64,000 nt of DNA from Nematostella vectensis (taxonomy: Eukaryota > Cnidaria > Anthozoa > Actiniaria > Edwardsiidae). How positions within the stretch are numbered: the first letter of the stretch is position 1; every line of letters starts with the position of its first letter. The stretch spans positions 1,552,001 to 1,616,000 of the forward strand of contig NC_064037.1 of assembly GCF_932526225.1 (NCBI RefSeq). Reading direction: 5' to 3'. The translations under genes and the position numbers were made by a program. The notes under the pieces are model-generated. The model made no database searches, had not been told where the DNA came from, and saw only the letters and a list, made by a program, of their open reading frames with translations. Positions 13,690-27,300 of the stretch are shown here, piece by piece.

Positions 13690-16600
13690 TCATTGTTCTG
13701 GTACGAGATCGCGACAGTTTGGGCTTTTTGATTTTATTCTCGTATAGATATACCCATACCATGCCCTAAAGAACAATAGCAAACTTCTGAACACTTATGG
13801 ATTTCGCTCGATTCTTTTGACATTCTTCGTCAGCCCCTCTATTATGAGGTCAGCTTGTTTACGATCCAGGGTTGTGATTTGTATTGAGCGGAAGCAGTTG
13901 GTGGTCAGCTAGTGCGTGATCTTGTACTCTAGAGCCTTCCTCGCCTCGTGTTGATAATCTTATTATTGCATAAGAGCGTCTTTACATACAAATCAAAGCA
14001 ACTGGGAGCGACAAGGCAAAACTGGTGACTGACTAATAGAGGTGTGGCTTGCATTCCTATGCATTGATTCATGTGAGAATTATAAGCGCTTTTAATTGTC
14101 GTGATGCTGAAGCATAATCCGTTTTGACAAGAATAATTGATTGTTTAATTGAATTTTTAGTGATTTTGTTCCCTGCTAGCAGAGGCCTCTTTAGCCCAGC
14201 GAAATACTTTTTTTTAGATAAAGAATACTACTGATATCACATACCCGAAAAGGCTTTGATAGGCGATATATGCGATAGAATATTCCTGGAAGTTGTTTAC
14301 TGTTTATTTGAAATTCGCACGCGCGCTTTGCTAATTCCTTTGGTCAAAGTATATTTACCTTCTGCTCTTCGTTTTTTTTTCTGACAAGGACTAGCTATAC
14401 AATAAAGATTTGCGAGTTTTGTTCATTTCTTTTCTGTATGTAGTTTTATTGCGTTACATGTCACGCACGCACTGTCAGTGTCACGCAATATAGAAGAGTT
14501 GTATGATCTAAAATTTTTTTTCTTTTTTTTGAATATCGAATATAATCAACAGGAAAAGCTTAGCTAAGCCATTTGCCTCACATTATTGTCACGTTTCTTC
14601 TGTGTGGTTATTTTTGTGAGGCCAATAAAAAATTCAAAAGAAACAAGACTTAAAACTTTATTTTAGTTAGATAAATATACCGAGTAAACTGAGCTTGTCA
14701 GCACTTAGATCGCTAATGTGCTTTTTGTGTTAGATCAGGATAAATTTATATAGCAACGTTCAATATTTGTGCTATCACACAATCCACAATTATCAGCCCT
14801 CACTAATCCCACAGCCAAATATCGCAAAATACATTACTATTGTTATTTTATTGATGTAGCCTAAGGATAAGTACATCGATATCCAAGTATCGGCCTGAAG
14901 CAAAATATAAAACGAATTACTTTATTAAAAATAATATTTTCTACACTTTACGTGATATAACCTACTTCAGCGTGGAATAAAAAATGTTTATACATTAATC
15001 TCTGCAGGATGAATCAAGTGGGTTTGGGCGCTCTGGTATTTATAAATGTTTGGCAAACTTCATTGTAGACATAGTAAAAATGAATGTCTTTCTTCACTGG
15101 CGCCGCAAAAAAGGCAAAAACAAACAAAATTCGTCACACGTGTCATTAACGAGTTTTTCTGGAAGACCAATAAAATCTTAGAAGAGAACGATTTAGCGGG
15201 TCCAAGATTAATTCTAACCTTGGTTTAATGCCACTTTTCTTAAGTACACCATTTCAAACCGCAAAACTTCCTTAGATACTCTAGAAGTAAACGATTATAG
15301 TCCCTTGTATGAATTATTATGCTCTTGTCACGCGATGCGAAAGGTGTACTTCCATTGAGTCCTCCACCAATCACGATGAGATATTCGCCGAACATGTAAA
15401 TATTCATATCTCCCATAATAATGCAATGGCCGGTTGACTTGATCTCCATCCACGTAGCTTTCTAAAGCCATTCGCTTGCAAGTAACCAGGCTAATCTCTC
15501 TCACAGATCATGCACGGTTCCTGAGACTCAATTGACGGAAATATAGTAAGGTATCTAGCAAAACGGCTCGCAAAATACGGGATGTTTTCTGCTTGACAAC
15601 TCACACTCCTCTTTTGCCGACAGAAGCAGCGCACCGAATACGAGCGTGTAGCGTTAAAGATCTCGGTCTCATAGTTGTCTTAGTGAAGAGAGATGGAGTT
15701 TGGAGGCTGTAGATAGCGATGTCGAGACCAAACACTCCCCTTGGTCGACCAAGATCACGGTCCGGTACAAGAAGCCCGGCACCAAATGTGGCCGACCGAG
15801 CAGTGCACAAAATTGCAGGTAAGACTTTGTTAACTCCGTGCCGAGTTCACGCATATATTTCCACCCATGCCAATATAATGATACTTTGACTCATAAAGTG
15901 TTGTCATGAATGGTCTTGTCAATGATTCCCGTGGCTTAGGATAATTGTCTTGAATTTGGATTTGTGTATTAATCTTGGGTCTCTCATCAGTTTCACCTGT
16001 TGTGTGTACTTTGTACGAAATTATAGCAGCTCCTTTGCCGCACATTTGTTGTTAATTCTCGCAAAATGGCCAAATCTAGATACGGAACTCGTCGGGGGAA
16101 AGTTGATTAAGTGACCAGATATGTCTATTCTCTGAATTCTACGAAAAAACAAAAAATATAAAACGAAAGTCATGTTTGTAAATTTCGATTTAAAAGGTGA
16201 CCATCCAATAAGTTAAGTATACCTGAGTCCACAGAATCCGTATATAGGTCCTTGACCCAGAATCAGACTATTTTCCTAATCTCTCTATGCCGTATTTTGC
16301 TTGTAATTTGAACGTAATAGGAATGTCTCTCACCCTTTGCTTATCTTGAAATGGTTTCTGTCAAGATATAAAGCACATTATAAATAGCCCATACATTTCA
16401 TCATACCAACTTTTGAACCCCGGGAAAAAACATATTCCGCACTGACTTGCTGGTAGACCTAATTGTACATTCCAGCAAACTTCATTAACGATTTCAATGA
16501 AAGCTTTTTAGCTGATAAGAAACAAAAGTTCACATAATAGCGAATCTGGAGGTCTGGACGTGGTTAGATTTGGGGAAGGCGTTACTGGTGTTGCTTGGTA

Positions 16601-17005
16601 CTCATATTTCATATCTCGTGCGACTCAGAACCCGGAATATTCACGCTCCGTGTACTTCTAGTCATCGTCCAGAGACCGTATCAAAATTCACCAGTCCATG
16701 TAAAGAGAGCGCAGTGGGATCGGTCCTTGCATGCATATGATTTACCTGGGTCTGAGGTTTAATTCTGTCACGAATGGGTGCAATATTGGTGGAATTCAGC
16801 GAGTAATTTATAGCTTTCGCCTGGTTGCGTTCACATCGTTCGCATGCTCGATTGCAGTAATGTCAGTTTAGAACAGTGCTTCAGGTTTTGCAATATTCTA
16901 GAAACGAGTTTAGAAGGCGTGAGTTTTCATACAACTTTGTAAAAACATGTGGGAATTTTGAAATTACCAAAGCAAAGCTTGAAGTTGTGTAAAAATCCCT
17001 TCAAA
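13690..17005. other. Spacer upstream of the spectraplakin
   Basis: No gene is supported. On the minus strand, short open frames at 16045-15830 and 15464-15240 contain 'YHYIGMGG' and 'EYLIVIGGG', which resemble kelch-blade cores; they may be decayed exons. The last few hundred bases should hold the spectraplakin promoter, but I see no TATA box. Confidence 0.45.
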
Positions 17006-20000
17006 ATGGCGGATTCTGAGTTCATCGACTTCGAGGACGTGTTCGAAGAGGAGGAAGATGACCAAGGGCAAAGAATGGTTGAACTCAAACACAACCAGCC
17101 GGGTCGGTATTAAGATTCATTCAAATCATTCAGTAAATTGGCACTAGTTTCGAATCTTATCATTAATATTTTATTTTGTTTTTAGAAATTTTCTAAGCTC
17201 ATTTGCTCATACAAACACTCTATTTGTGGTTGGTAAAACGTTGTTATCATCGTAAAGTCAAATTCTATGCAAGTTAACAAGTCAGACGGATGAGTTTACG
17301 CCTATTTGAAGACATAACACTTGAACTAGACATTTGGGAAAAATCTGCAAAACTTTCTAGCCCCGAAACATGGAAATAGCGACTATCACTGCTACCTAAA
17401 TTCGAGGAGCCCACTTATCACATAAAAGATAAAGCGGGAGAAAGTTTAAAATGAAATTATAATAGACGGTTTGAAGTCTATGATAATAGCATTACATAAG
17501 ATATGCACCGAGCTCGATTTAAACTTCGTTCCTCGTCCACAGATCACAGGGATGCCGTGCAAAAGAAGACATTTACCAAATGGGTTAACAATCGACTTCT
17601 TAAGGTAAACTTGTCACGCGCGTTAGAATTCACTTTTATCGGCCAATATGTAAATGGTGATAAAACTGTCAGTGTCTCGATTTTAGCAAAACCTTGCTAT
17701 AATAGACACGGCAGTGTGCTGTTTTCAGGGAATTCTGTAAATCTTTGCCTAAACAAGTTATCATCAGATTGTTTTCTTATTTGGAGAGGCGTGACTTTAA
17801 GGCGAACAGAATGCGTGCATGCTTTCTATTATTAATTGGTCCGAAATTCAGTTAGCAGCTAAAAACCGGACTAGTTGTGGCGATTATTGCCCAATCTTTT
17901 TCACAGCAACGAAAGACGCCACCCCCGGGACAAAGTATACTTCAGTTTCCATTCTTTAATTGTTCACAATGTTTGTGTTATTAACACACTGCTTTCATAT
18001 GCACTTAAATGGCTGCCTTCGGAATTAGCTGTCTAATAAATGGCCTCCAAATGAATACAGGAAGTTTTATCTTCACTTAGCCCTGTTAATTTGGTCAAGA
18101 AAAAATGTAACAAAATCTAATTGTTCTAGACACTTGATAATGATAAGATAACAATTCATGTCAGATAAGAATATAGTGGTTATATACCTGTTTGAGATTT
18201 GGATTTGGGTATGTTGCATCTCATTCGAAATTTTGTTTTCTTATGTACCAATTTTCTTTTCTGATTCTTGGAAAGTGTGAAATAATAATAGAAAAATAAG
18301 TAATGTTTTATTATAATCAAATAATAATAAAAATAATTGAAAATATATTGTTTTCACACAAAATGTTATGTCTGTCTAAGAGATTTTGATAAAAGTGTGC
18401 CATATTGTTGCCTAGTCAACCTATTTATAGCTGATATATATATCAATAGGACTAACAACCGCCCACCCTTGCATTGCATCGCTTTGAATTCTCATTACCA
18501 TTAAGCAGAATAACTTATAAATTTAAAACCTATAAAAAAACATTCCAAGGGGAGGCAAGAAATGCATCAAGCCACTATTTTATTCTCCAGCACAACACTT
18601 CCCATCTACTGAGTAAAGCAAGGAACTGACTAAATACTTTCAATCCAAAATCAGTACTAAAGTATCAGAAATCAAATTTTGATGGTTATTTTGTTTTCTT
18701 GCAAAGTTTTCATACAAAAAGTGTTGTTTTTCAAATTTAAACAAACAGGAATGCTTGATTGACAGTTCAACTTTTAGATATCGTGATTAAAAATCAATTA
18801 AAAAATTGTACACCATGTTAAACTTGTATTCACACTTGAATCAGACTCGACATCATTAGGTGATTCAGTGAAATTGTATCTATTTTTTTTCTTTTATGAC
18901 ATCTTGATAATATTTCATTTCTTCCTTATAGGTTGGAGTGCGAATTTTAGATCTCTATGAGGAGCTAAGAGATGGAGAAAACCTTTTATTACTGCTAGAG
19001 GTGCTCTGCAATGTCAAGTTGGTGAGTACTTTAGGCAATTGCTTCATTTTATCAACAGTGTTTTATGTACAATTTGCTGTGTTTGTATGAGGATTCTGAT
19101 GTATATTAAGAGCATAGAAGGCATAAGCTCTTTGCAACTAATCCCTCACCCAATGACTTGTTATTGTAAGGATTTGTTTAGATTGTTTTTTATAAGCACA
19201 ATTATTCTTAATAGTGCATAGATATTGACTACTTGTGCTTAATGTGTTACTTGTAGCCAAGAGAAAGAGGACTGCTGCGCTTCCATATGCTACAGAATGT
19301 CCAGACAGCTTTGGAATTCCTGGAAAGCAAAAAGGTATGTGTGTGATGCAGCACCAGAGGGTGTTGTCATGGGTGTGTTTGTGTGCATGTGTGTGAGTTT
19401 TAAACATGGGTGTCCAATACTGCAGTGTCAACAGTAGGAAATTGAAAGGCATTGATATAAATTCATGTTTTGTTCTATTTTTGAGTTTTTGGTTAAAAGC
19501 GGGTATTCGTACCATGGCACCTGGGGAGAAGGGGGACATATAGGGGGATAATGGTTGTGATAAGGGTAGAGGTAGGTGGCAGGGGTGAGGGCGGGGAGGG
19601 TCATTGTGGGGATAATGCTACGTTGAGTGGAGTTGGACTATAAGGAGTGTACGGGATAGTGATGCAATTGTTCTTACCATGGCGTATAGGGTGAATGGGA
19701 AGATTAAGGAGGAGGTAGTGGGTAGGGAGGTATAGACCGGAAAACAAAAAGGCTGATAGGGGTAAGGTGTACACGCTGGTGGAGAAAGAAGTGAGTTAAA
19801 ATATAATGAAAACAACAAAAGTTCATAAACATGCACATAAATGTATAATAAATTACGGTAAATAAGGAATAGAATATTTCATAGAGCTCTTTGAAAGGTT
19901 AAGCAGCCTCACATGTTTTCTAGTACAGGGTTTATCATCAGGAGGTAAGACCAAGTACTAGTCAAATGCGACGGGGAGAATGGAAACTGGGAGCCGAGGG

Positions 20001-21389
20001 ATGCTAGGGGGAGGAGGAAAGATGGAGATACCTAGTTTAAGGAAAAAGTCCGCATTTGAGACGTGTTTCAAAGTTAATGAGTGGCTAGCCAATTGAAAGG
20101 TATTGATTTGTTTGTTTATGTTTTGTTCTTTTTCTGAGTTTTCTGTTATTGATAATGACTATTTCAGATCAAGCTTGTCAACATTCGCAGTGATGATATA
20201 GTGGATGGAAACCCCAAGCTCACACTTGGTCTCATCTGGACCATCATCTTGTACTTCCAGGTGGGACAATTGTTTTTCAGTCTTTCAAGTCTGTTAGACT
20301 TTATCGATATGTTTTAGGTTGAATTCTTACTTACAGCTTTCACGCCATATATTTAACTAGATCAAAGATTTGGATGTTTGTAGTTAGATTTTAGGCTTTA
20401 CTGAGTTGTTAAATTCTTACTTACAATTTGTACACTATATTTATAACCAGATCAATGACTTGGACGTTGAAATCGCTGGTGAGAAGGTTCAGGATTTGTC
20501 TGCTAAAGATGCTCTTCTACACTGGTCAAAGAAAGTCACGCAAGGGTAAGAAAAATATTTTTGAGTATGATGCGGGGATTGCAGTACACAATAAGAATAA
20601 GAAGCAGGTTGTCTGATCAGCTCTTATGCCCCCTTCTGAAGAATTATTATTATTACTTATTATAAATAATATCTAGACACCCCTTCCATTGGATCAATCT
20701 CTGCCTATGTAATCAACCCATGTATGATAGAATGTAGGCAGTATTTTTAGAGTTTCTTTGTTATTGTTATGTCCAATTCAGATACCCCAAAGTTGATGTC
20801 AAGAACTTCAGTTCATCTTGGAGAGATGGATTTGCTTTCAATGCTATAATCCACAGATACAGGTGTGTATATTTACTATATGCTTGCTGGTTAATGTCTC
20901 TTTTCAATAAACATCACTAACTTAGTTCACCTCTATGATATCATTCTTTTCTGCCCAGAAATGTGCAGACTTATTGGCTGTTGCTCATTCCTAGCTTGTC
21001 TGTTTAAGACAGCCAAAAGCAGCCAATACCAGGCATTAGGTTTAATGTTAACTTGGCACTATTTTTATATGGCAGGCCTGATCTAGTGGATTTTTCCAAG
21101 CTAAGTAAGACCTCCCCAGAAGCAAATATAGAGTATGCTTTTCATGTTGCTGAAAAAGAGCTTAATGTCCCCCGTTTGCTCGATGTTGAAGGTAAGATGC
21201 AAATACTCTTAATCAAGACTTTAAAACCTCAAAATTCCCTAGGTCATCTAATAAATGTCATCTGTTTTGTGTTTTTCAGATGTAGTGGTATCTGAAAACC
21301 CTGATGAGAAATCAATCATGACATACGTCGCTTCACTGTATGAGGTGTTCCCCCGCACCCCTACTGTACAAGAGTCGCTTCATGACAAT
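17006..21389 (+). CDS. Spectraplakin exons 1-9: acidic start and tandem CH actin-binding domain
   Basis: Exons: 17006-17102, 17543-17604, 18932-19021, 19257-19334, 20168-20260, 20451-20545, 20782-20862, 21076-21191, 21280-21389. The ATG at 17006 follows an in-frame stop and opens an acidic stretch ([19 protein letters not shown]). The start codon lies in 'aaaatggcgg', a YY1-like context. CH1 runs from VQKKTFTKW through [28 protein letters not shown] to [10 protein letters not shown]2 from SAKDALLHW through [20 protein letters not shown] to [10 protein letters not shown]. Together they bind F-actin. Exon 1 can join exon 2 in two registers (17102/17543 or 17106/17550), both in frame; I prefer the first because it gives the family-like [10 protein letters not shown] start at 17503, reading straight into exon 2, would also be in frame. 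Confidence 0.9.
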
Positions 21390-24300
21390 GTGAGTACGAC
21401 TTGAAGTCTCTAACACCCAGTATAGGGCTGCTCTAGGGCAGGGTCTCCCCCCCTTCCTAGCTCTCAGCCTCCTTTAGACTGAATATCTAGACATTATATT
21501 TTGAAATTCCAAAAACGTCACTACAAATGGGAAATGGTTAGTTCTAACTCCAGCTTGCAGATTATGGTTTCAAATATTTGTAAGAATAAAGATAAGTAAA
21601 CTAAATATATATGTTGCCATATAAACTCATAAGCAGGGAAAAAGTTTTTTTAAAAAGTTTTTTTTCTAGTGGCCTAGCTCAGGCTTTGCAGCACACCAGT
21701 GGATATTATTCACATTGTGATAAGCAAATAAATTGCTTTTAATCTTAAAAATGTTATGGGCGTTTTTTTAGGAAAAACAACTGAAATACGAAGAATACTG
21801 TAACTACGCCAAGAACCTTGTTGACCTGGTGAATGACGTAATCAGCAACCTTGAAAAGCAGAAAATCCCCCGTACCATTCAAGGCATCAAGGTAGGTGTG
21901 GTTTTAGCCACGTGCTTTAATCACATGGTTGTTAAAGACTTTCATGGGTGTTGTCTTGTTCACGTTGCCTTCATGCTTTTCCTGGCTTTAACAATTATCA
22001 ATATAAATAGACTTTCCAATTTTCTTTTTTATGTCGTCCTTAATTGTCACTTTGTTGGTCATGATAATTTTTAACCCAACTAAATATATATCTTTTAATA
22101 TCGTATTCTTAACTTTCAGGAACTCATCCTTGCTTTCAATCGCTACCGCATAACCGAATACCCCGACATGGTCGCGACCCGGCACTCAATCAAAATGCTC
22201 TACAAGAATCTGCAGGTACGGTATCCAGTGTTTATCCTTATCTGCCTGGAATATATCCAGCCGGAAAGAGCTTTTCTTTGTTTTAATAGGTACCAGCAGT
22301 AAAGGGAGTGGGGAGACTTAAATGTTTGTATATAGCCTATAAGTATTCGCATTCTCGATTAGCAAGATGTTCTTCAAACTGGTACTCACCCAGGCGTGTA
22401 GCTAGAGGCTGGCACTGTACCCACTCCCTCTTCCACCAAAACGCCCTTTCTAACCATCATCCTGCACAACGCCCTTTCTAACCATCATCCTGCACAACGC
22501 CCTTTCTAACCATCATCCTGCACAACGCCCTTTCTAACCATCATCCTGCACCCACTCCCTCTTCCACCAAAACGCCCTTTCTAGCCATCATCCTCCACCC
22601 ACTCCTAGCAGCACGCCTGACTGTCTAGTAGTTGACTTCCTGCATTACTCTGTCAACTATGGCCATAAGGGTTTATCGGAGCGATCTGCTATCAGCTCAC
22701 GTACGTTAGAATCCATATAAATCAGCCTCAATTATTTGTCATCCGGCTTTTGTCCAATTTTCAACTGTTAAAAACCCCGATGTACAATAGTTGATTTAAA
22801 GCTATTTTGAGCTATTCCTCGATTTATTAAACAAAATATAACAGTTTTTTTATGGTTAAATGTTTCCGAACAGTGCACGTCAACAGCCAAAATCCTGTTG
22901 AAAATTATTGGAAAGACCTGTACTTTGCTTACATCTTAAAACTACGTTTAGGATAAATTTTGATTGTCAAAAAATTTCGAGATTAAGGCTTCCAACTTGC
23001 TAAGTATCCTACCTCCAAATGGCGTTCTTTCAAACTCGAGCAGTGATAATGTACAGTAGCTATGTTTTTGGTTTTGCCGTGTAACGGTGTTATGGCGTGA
23101 CGGTTAAGTGCTGTGGCGTGACTGTGTCTTGGCGTGACTGTGTCTTGGCGTGATGGTGTCCTTGTGTGACGGTGTCCTTGTGTGACGGTGCTGTGGTGTG
23201 ACAGTGTCTTGACGTGACAGTGTCTTGGCGTGATTGTACTCATGACGGTGGTGTGACAGTGTCTTGGCGTGACTACTTGTGTGACAGTGCTGTGGTGTGA
23301 AGTTGTCTTGGCGTTACTTCTGTTGCGCGACAAATTATTTACGTGTGCACATTTTTCAATGGCTTACTATATTTAATTTTCTACCCTTAAATTTTATTGT
23401 TTGCAATAATATCTACATCCCTCGCTGTCGCAGTTTACCGCCTGGAACATTTTCACACTTGGCTGTCACGCAAAACGCACGGTACTTCTCCAAATGCTCG
23501 TTTAAATGTATGTCCCCAATCCTCACAAGTCCTTATATGAGCTTGCGCACGATTTAACCAAGCAATGCTAGTATTCTTTGGAATGCTTCCAGGAGGCTTG
23601 TAAAAGTGCTGAACTGTTTGTTGCTTCTATGGTCGCAGGTACTCTACGGACCGATGACAACTTGGCTAGATTTTCCTAAAGATTGCAGCCCGAGGGAGCT
23701 TGAAGTTGTAAGTGTTTATCGATCATTTCGGTCGGCTTAACCTTATATGGTCAGCGGTGTGCGACTCCTGCTTGCAGAGGTTAACGCACGTGCATTTAAC
23801 AACAGATGGTCTTTAGACCGACCGGGCGATCAAACGATCTTTTCGTGAACTGATAATCACCTGATGGTAAAATGGCGAATGCTCGTCAGACCCACGAGAA
23901 GGCGAACGCTACTTTTGTGCGTTTTTTTTTTGGTATTATATAGATACATACATTTTAAAAATAATCACAAAATAAAAAAAGAGTTTAAATGTTTTGGTAG
24001 AAAAGCCTGTGTTATGGCAGCTTACAGCGTAGTGCTAAACCGTGTTGCTACAATGAGATAGTGAGGGTTTTTTTATCGGCAATGCTCGATTTATCGTTCT
24101 TTTTTCTCTGCATGCGATTCCTGTATTCCCCTAACCGTCAGGATTCTAGGATTACGACTCTATTCAAATACGAGAACCGCCCCTACAATCGTATCAAGGA
24201 GAGAAATGCTATATCGGAAGGACATAAATAGTTCTCAGGCCGTAGCTAACTGGGCAAATATAATTAGTTTTGTAACCATGGTTCCTCGCCATGTTCGGGG

Positions 24301-27300
24301 GAGGCAAAAGTTTTTTGTTACTCTCGTTACGGGCAAGAGCCCGTAGGTACAAAAAAAAATCGCTCCCAAACCGGGGATGATATCACTTGAGAAGGGTCAA
24401 CATGATATATTGAAAAACTTCCATGTATGTTTTGTAGCTTTGGACAAAGCTGGTGGATACTCAGGAGAGCTATAACAAATCCCTTCGCATCGAGCTAACA
24501 AGGTTTGTGTACTCTGAAACAAGAACTCTTTCGCATAGAGTTAGCGAGGCTCGTAAACCCTAATAACTATTGAGTAGGTAACAAAGTTTTGTGCCTTTTC
24601 TAATAGCAATTGCAAAAGTAAAAGTGTTATTGCCTTATTTCTTGTGTCATTTGTTTTTTTTGTAGGTTAGAACAAATGTCTCAAGTCGCTGAGAAAATCC
24701 ACAAAGAGGTATTGATGAGTTGATAGGCAGGGATGTGGCATTGAGCGAATGTGCTAAAATGTGTATATTTCTATTGTTGTTTTCAGGCCATATTGGTAGA
24801 CGGATCTCTAGATGATATTGAGGACAGAATCAAAATGGTATGCTCACCCAAGGATCGTTTCTCGGCCCACTTATTTTTTAAGGAACTTTAACAAAATGAA
24901 CAATGAACCGGCGCTATTCCTTAAAAAATATTGAACATTAATCCATATCCCTAGACTTCGTTAGCACAACTGTCGTCACTTCTCTTATACTTAAAGTGAT
25001 TTTTAGTACTTAAAGCTCCACACAAAAAACCTCATTGTCTCACTACACCTCGCTGACATAACTCAAATGTCCGTTTTTGTTTCAGGAGGAGCAACTAGAA
25101 GACTCTGTGGACGTTCAAACGCGTCGAAAGAGTTTCACAACCATCGAGAAGTCTTTGGTCGTAAGTGTTATACCCGGGCCAGTCAGAGATCGAAATGTCT
25201 AAGCTTTTGAGACGTCTCTTTTTTTTCTTGAAGTGACTTCTTGTCTGCTGTTTTGGTTTATTTTAATATTGAAATATTATAGCCATAAACTGTTTTATGC
25301 TTTAGCAACAGAATAAAGCCGTTTTTATGGTAGAATAGAGTTCATTTCACAGTAATCCAAGTGGATTTTGTTCCCCACGCACATTGCGTGTAATGCTGAC
25401 TTGAGGGTACACCCTGGAATTGTTTCAGATGTTCGAGAGCAGTATCAAGCACATGATATCAGGATCCGATATTCTTGTCGCCGGGAAGTACCCGAGAGCC
25501 GAAGATCTACAGGCACGGTAAGCGAGTTATCATCGATTTGTAATAATCACGATCATGTCTTCTATCGCACTTACGATGATGTCTTCTATCGCACTTATGA
25601 TCATGTCTTCTATCACACTTACGATCATGTCTTCTATCGCACTTATGACCATGTCTTCTATCACAATCACGATCTTTTATCAATCACGGTGTCTTTTATT
25701 TCAGTGTTCGCGCCATTGATCATCGCTGGAACCGAATACGCGCCCACCTCGGCCACCTTGCAAACCAGCTTCGCGACTACAAGTCCGTTACCACGGGCGA
25801 GGGCAAGCGAATGAAGATGGAGGTCCCCCTTACCCAGTCCCGAGCCCCCTCAACCCAGGCTGCTGCCCCGGAATCCATGGATGCTGAGGATGCTGCTGGC
25901 CCTCGCGGCACGAAGAAGGTGATCACAGTGACCAAGCGGACGTACAAGAGTGCGACCGGTGAGCCCCTGGAGACTCGTACAACAGTGTCACGCGTCACGT
26001 CATCGCTACCACCGGAAGGTGAGATCCTCCACGGCTTAGCCGGATGTGACGTCAATTATTTGCGAACTCTTCGATGTACAAATGTCCCTTTTTGTCTTCT
26101 CAGAGCGCGTGAGCCTTTCCTTCTTATCATCCGACTCCCTCCCCTCCTCGGACTCCGGCATCTCCCCCGGCTCCTCCCCCCAGGGGCGCAAGATTGCCCG
26201 CCTGCAGTTCAACATCGACAAGTCACGCAACAAGCGGCACACCCTCGACTCCATGCTCCAGTGGGTTCGTGAGAAGAAGGTGAGGAACGCCTGGAGGTTA
26301 TTATCGGTAGACGACCGGTCATAATCACGTTACACTACCCTGGGGTCCATGAGTAAGTCCGCTTTACCCACCCCCTGTTATTTTAAAAAATTAAAAGCGG
26401 CTTCAGCTGTCCCTGTTTTTCTGGCATTCCTGTACTTGGATATGGGGGAAGTTTGGCATGCGCAGTTCTCTTTCTCGTGTATTTAGTAAAATTTCCGCTC
26501 TACTTGGGAGCTGCCCCTAGCTGTTTTCTATCCGTTTTTATTTAGATCGATGGTTATCCTCCAAAGTTATTCCTCCCTAAACTGATTCAGATTTTATAAA
26601 GCGAAGACTTTTATTCATTGTCTTTTTGTTTCGTTTCTCCTTTTAAAAGATTTGCGACTTTTTCATTAAATATGAGACAGACATGACGGAATAACCTGGA
26701 AAACGAGCAATTCCAGATAGAGAGAGAATACACAATTTCTTACAATGGCTATAGGTTCCTTGTATTGAGGACCGATTTTCAAAACACAAATAACGTGAGC
26801 CCGAAGTGCACATAGCCAGATTTTGGCTTTTTAAGATAATTTTTCCTTGATCATCATTGCCCTGTGTATCAGTTCAGGGACGAAAAGCTCAAATTTCAAT
26901 GACACTTTACAAAAAGCCGCATCATTTTAAAAAAAAGTCGCACTTGATATTTTGTTTGCTATGAGTTACTAAGTACTCAGTGAAATTCTCCGCCTTATTC
27001 GATGTAAAATGGGCTTATTTGAAGCGTCACGTCATCTTTTTCCGTCATGTCTATGAGACATTATTTTATAATTAACATAATTAACATAAAAAGGTCTTTA
27101 GTTATGATTTTTTCTGTGACAAATTCGAAAACAGACCGGAACCATGCCTAAATTTTAAACCAGTATGCAACATCTATATACTGTTAATAAGAACTTCTTT
27201 TTATCATAAATATGATGAAATAACCTTATCTTGTTTTGTTTTTTGAGAAATCCGAAAGAGAAGCGTGTATGTTTTACTTAACCTATGAGCGAGGAATAGA

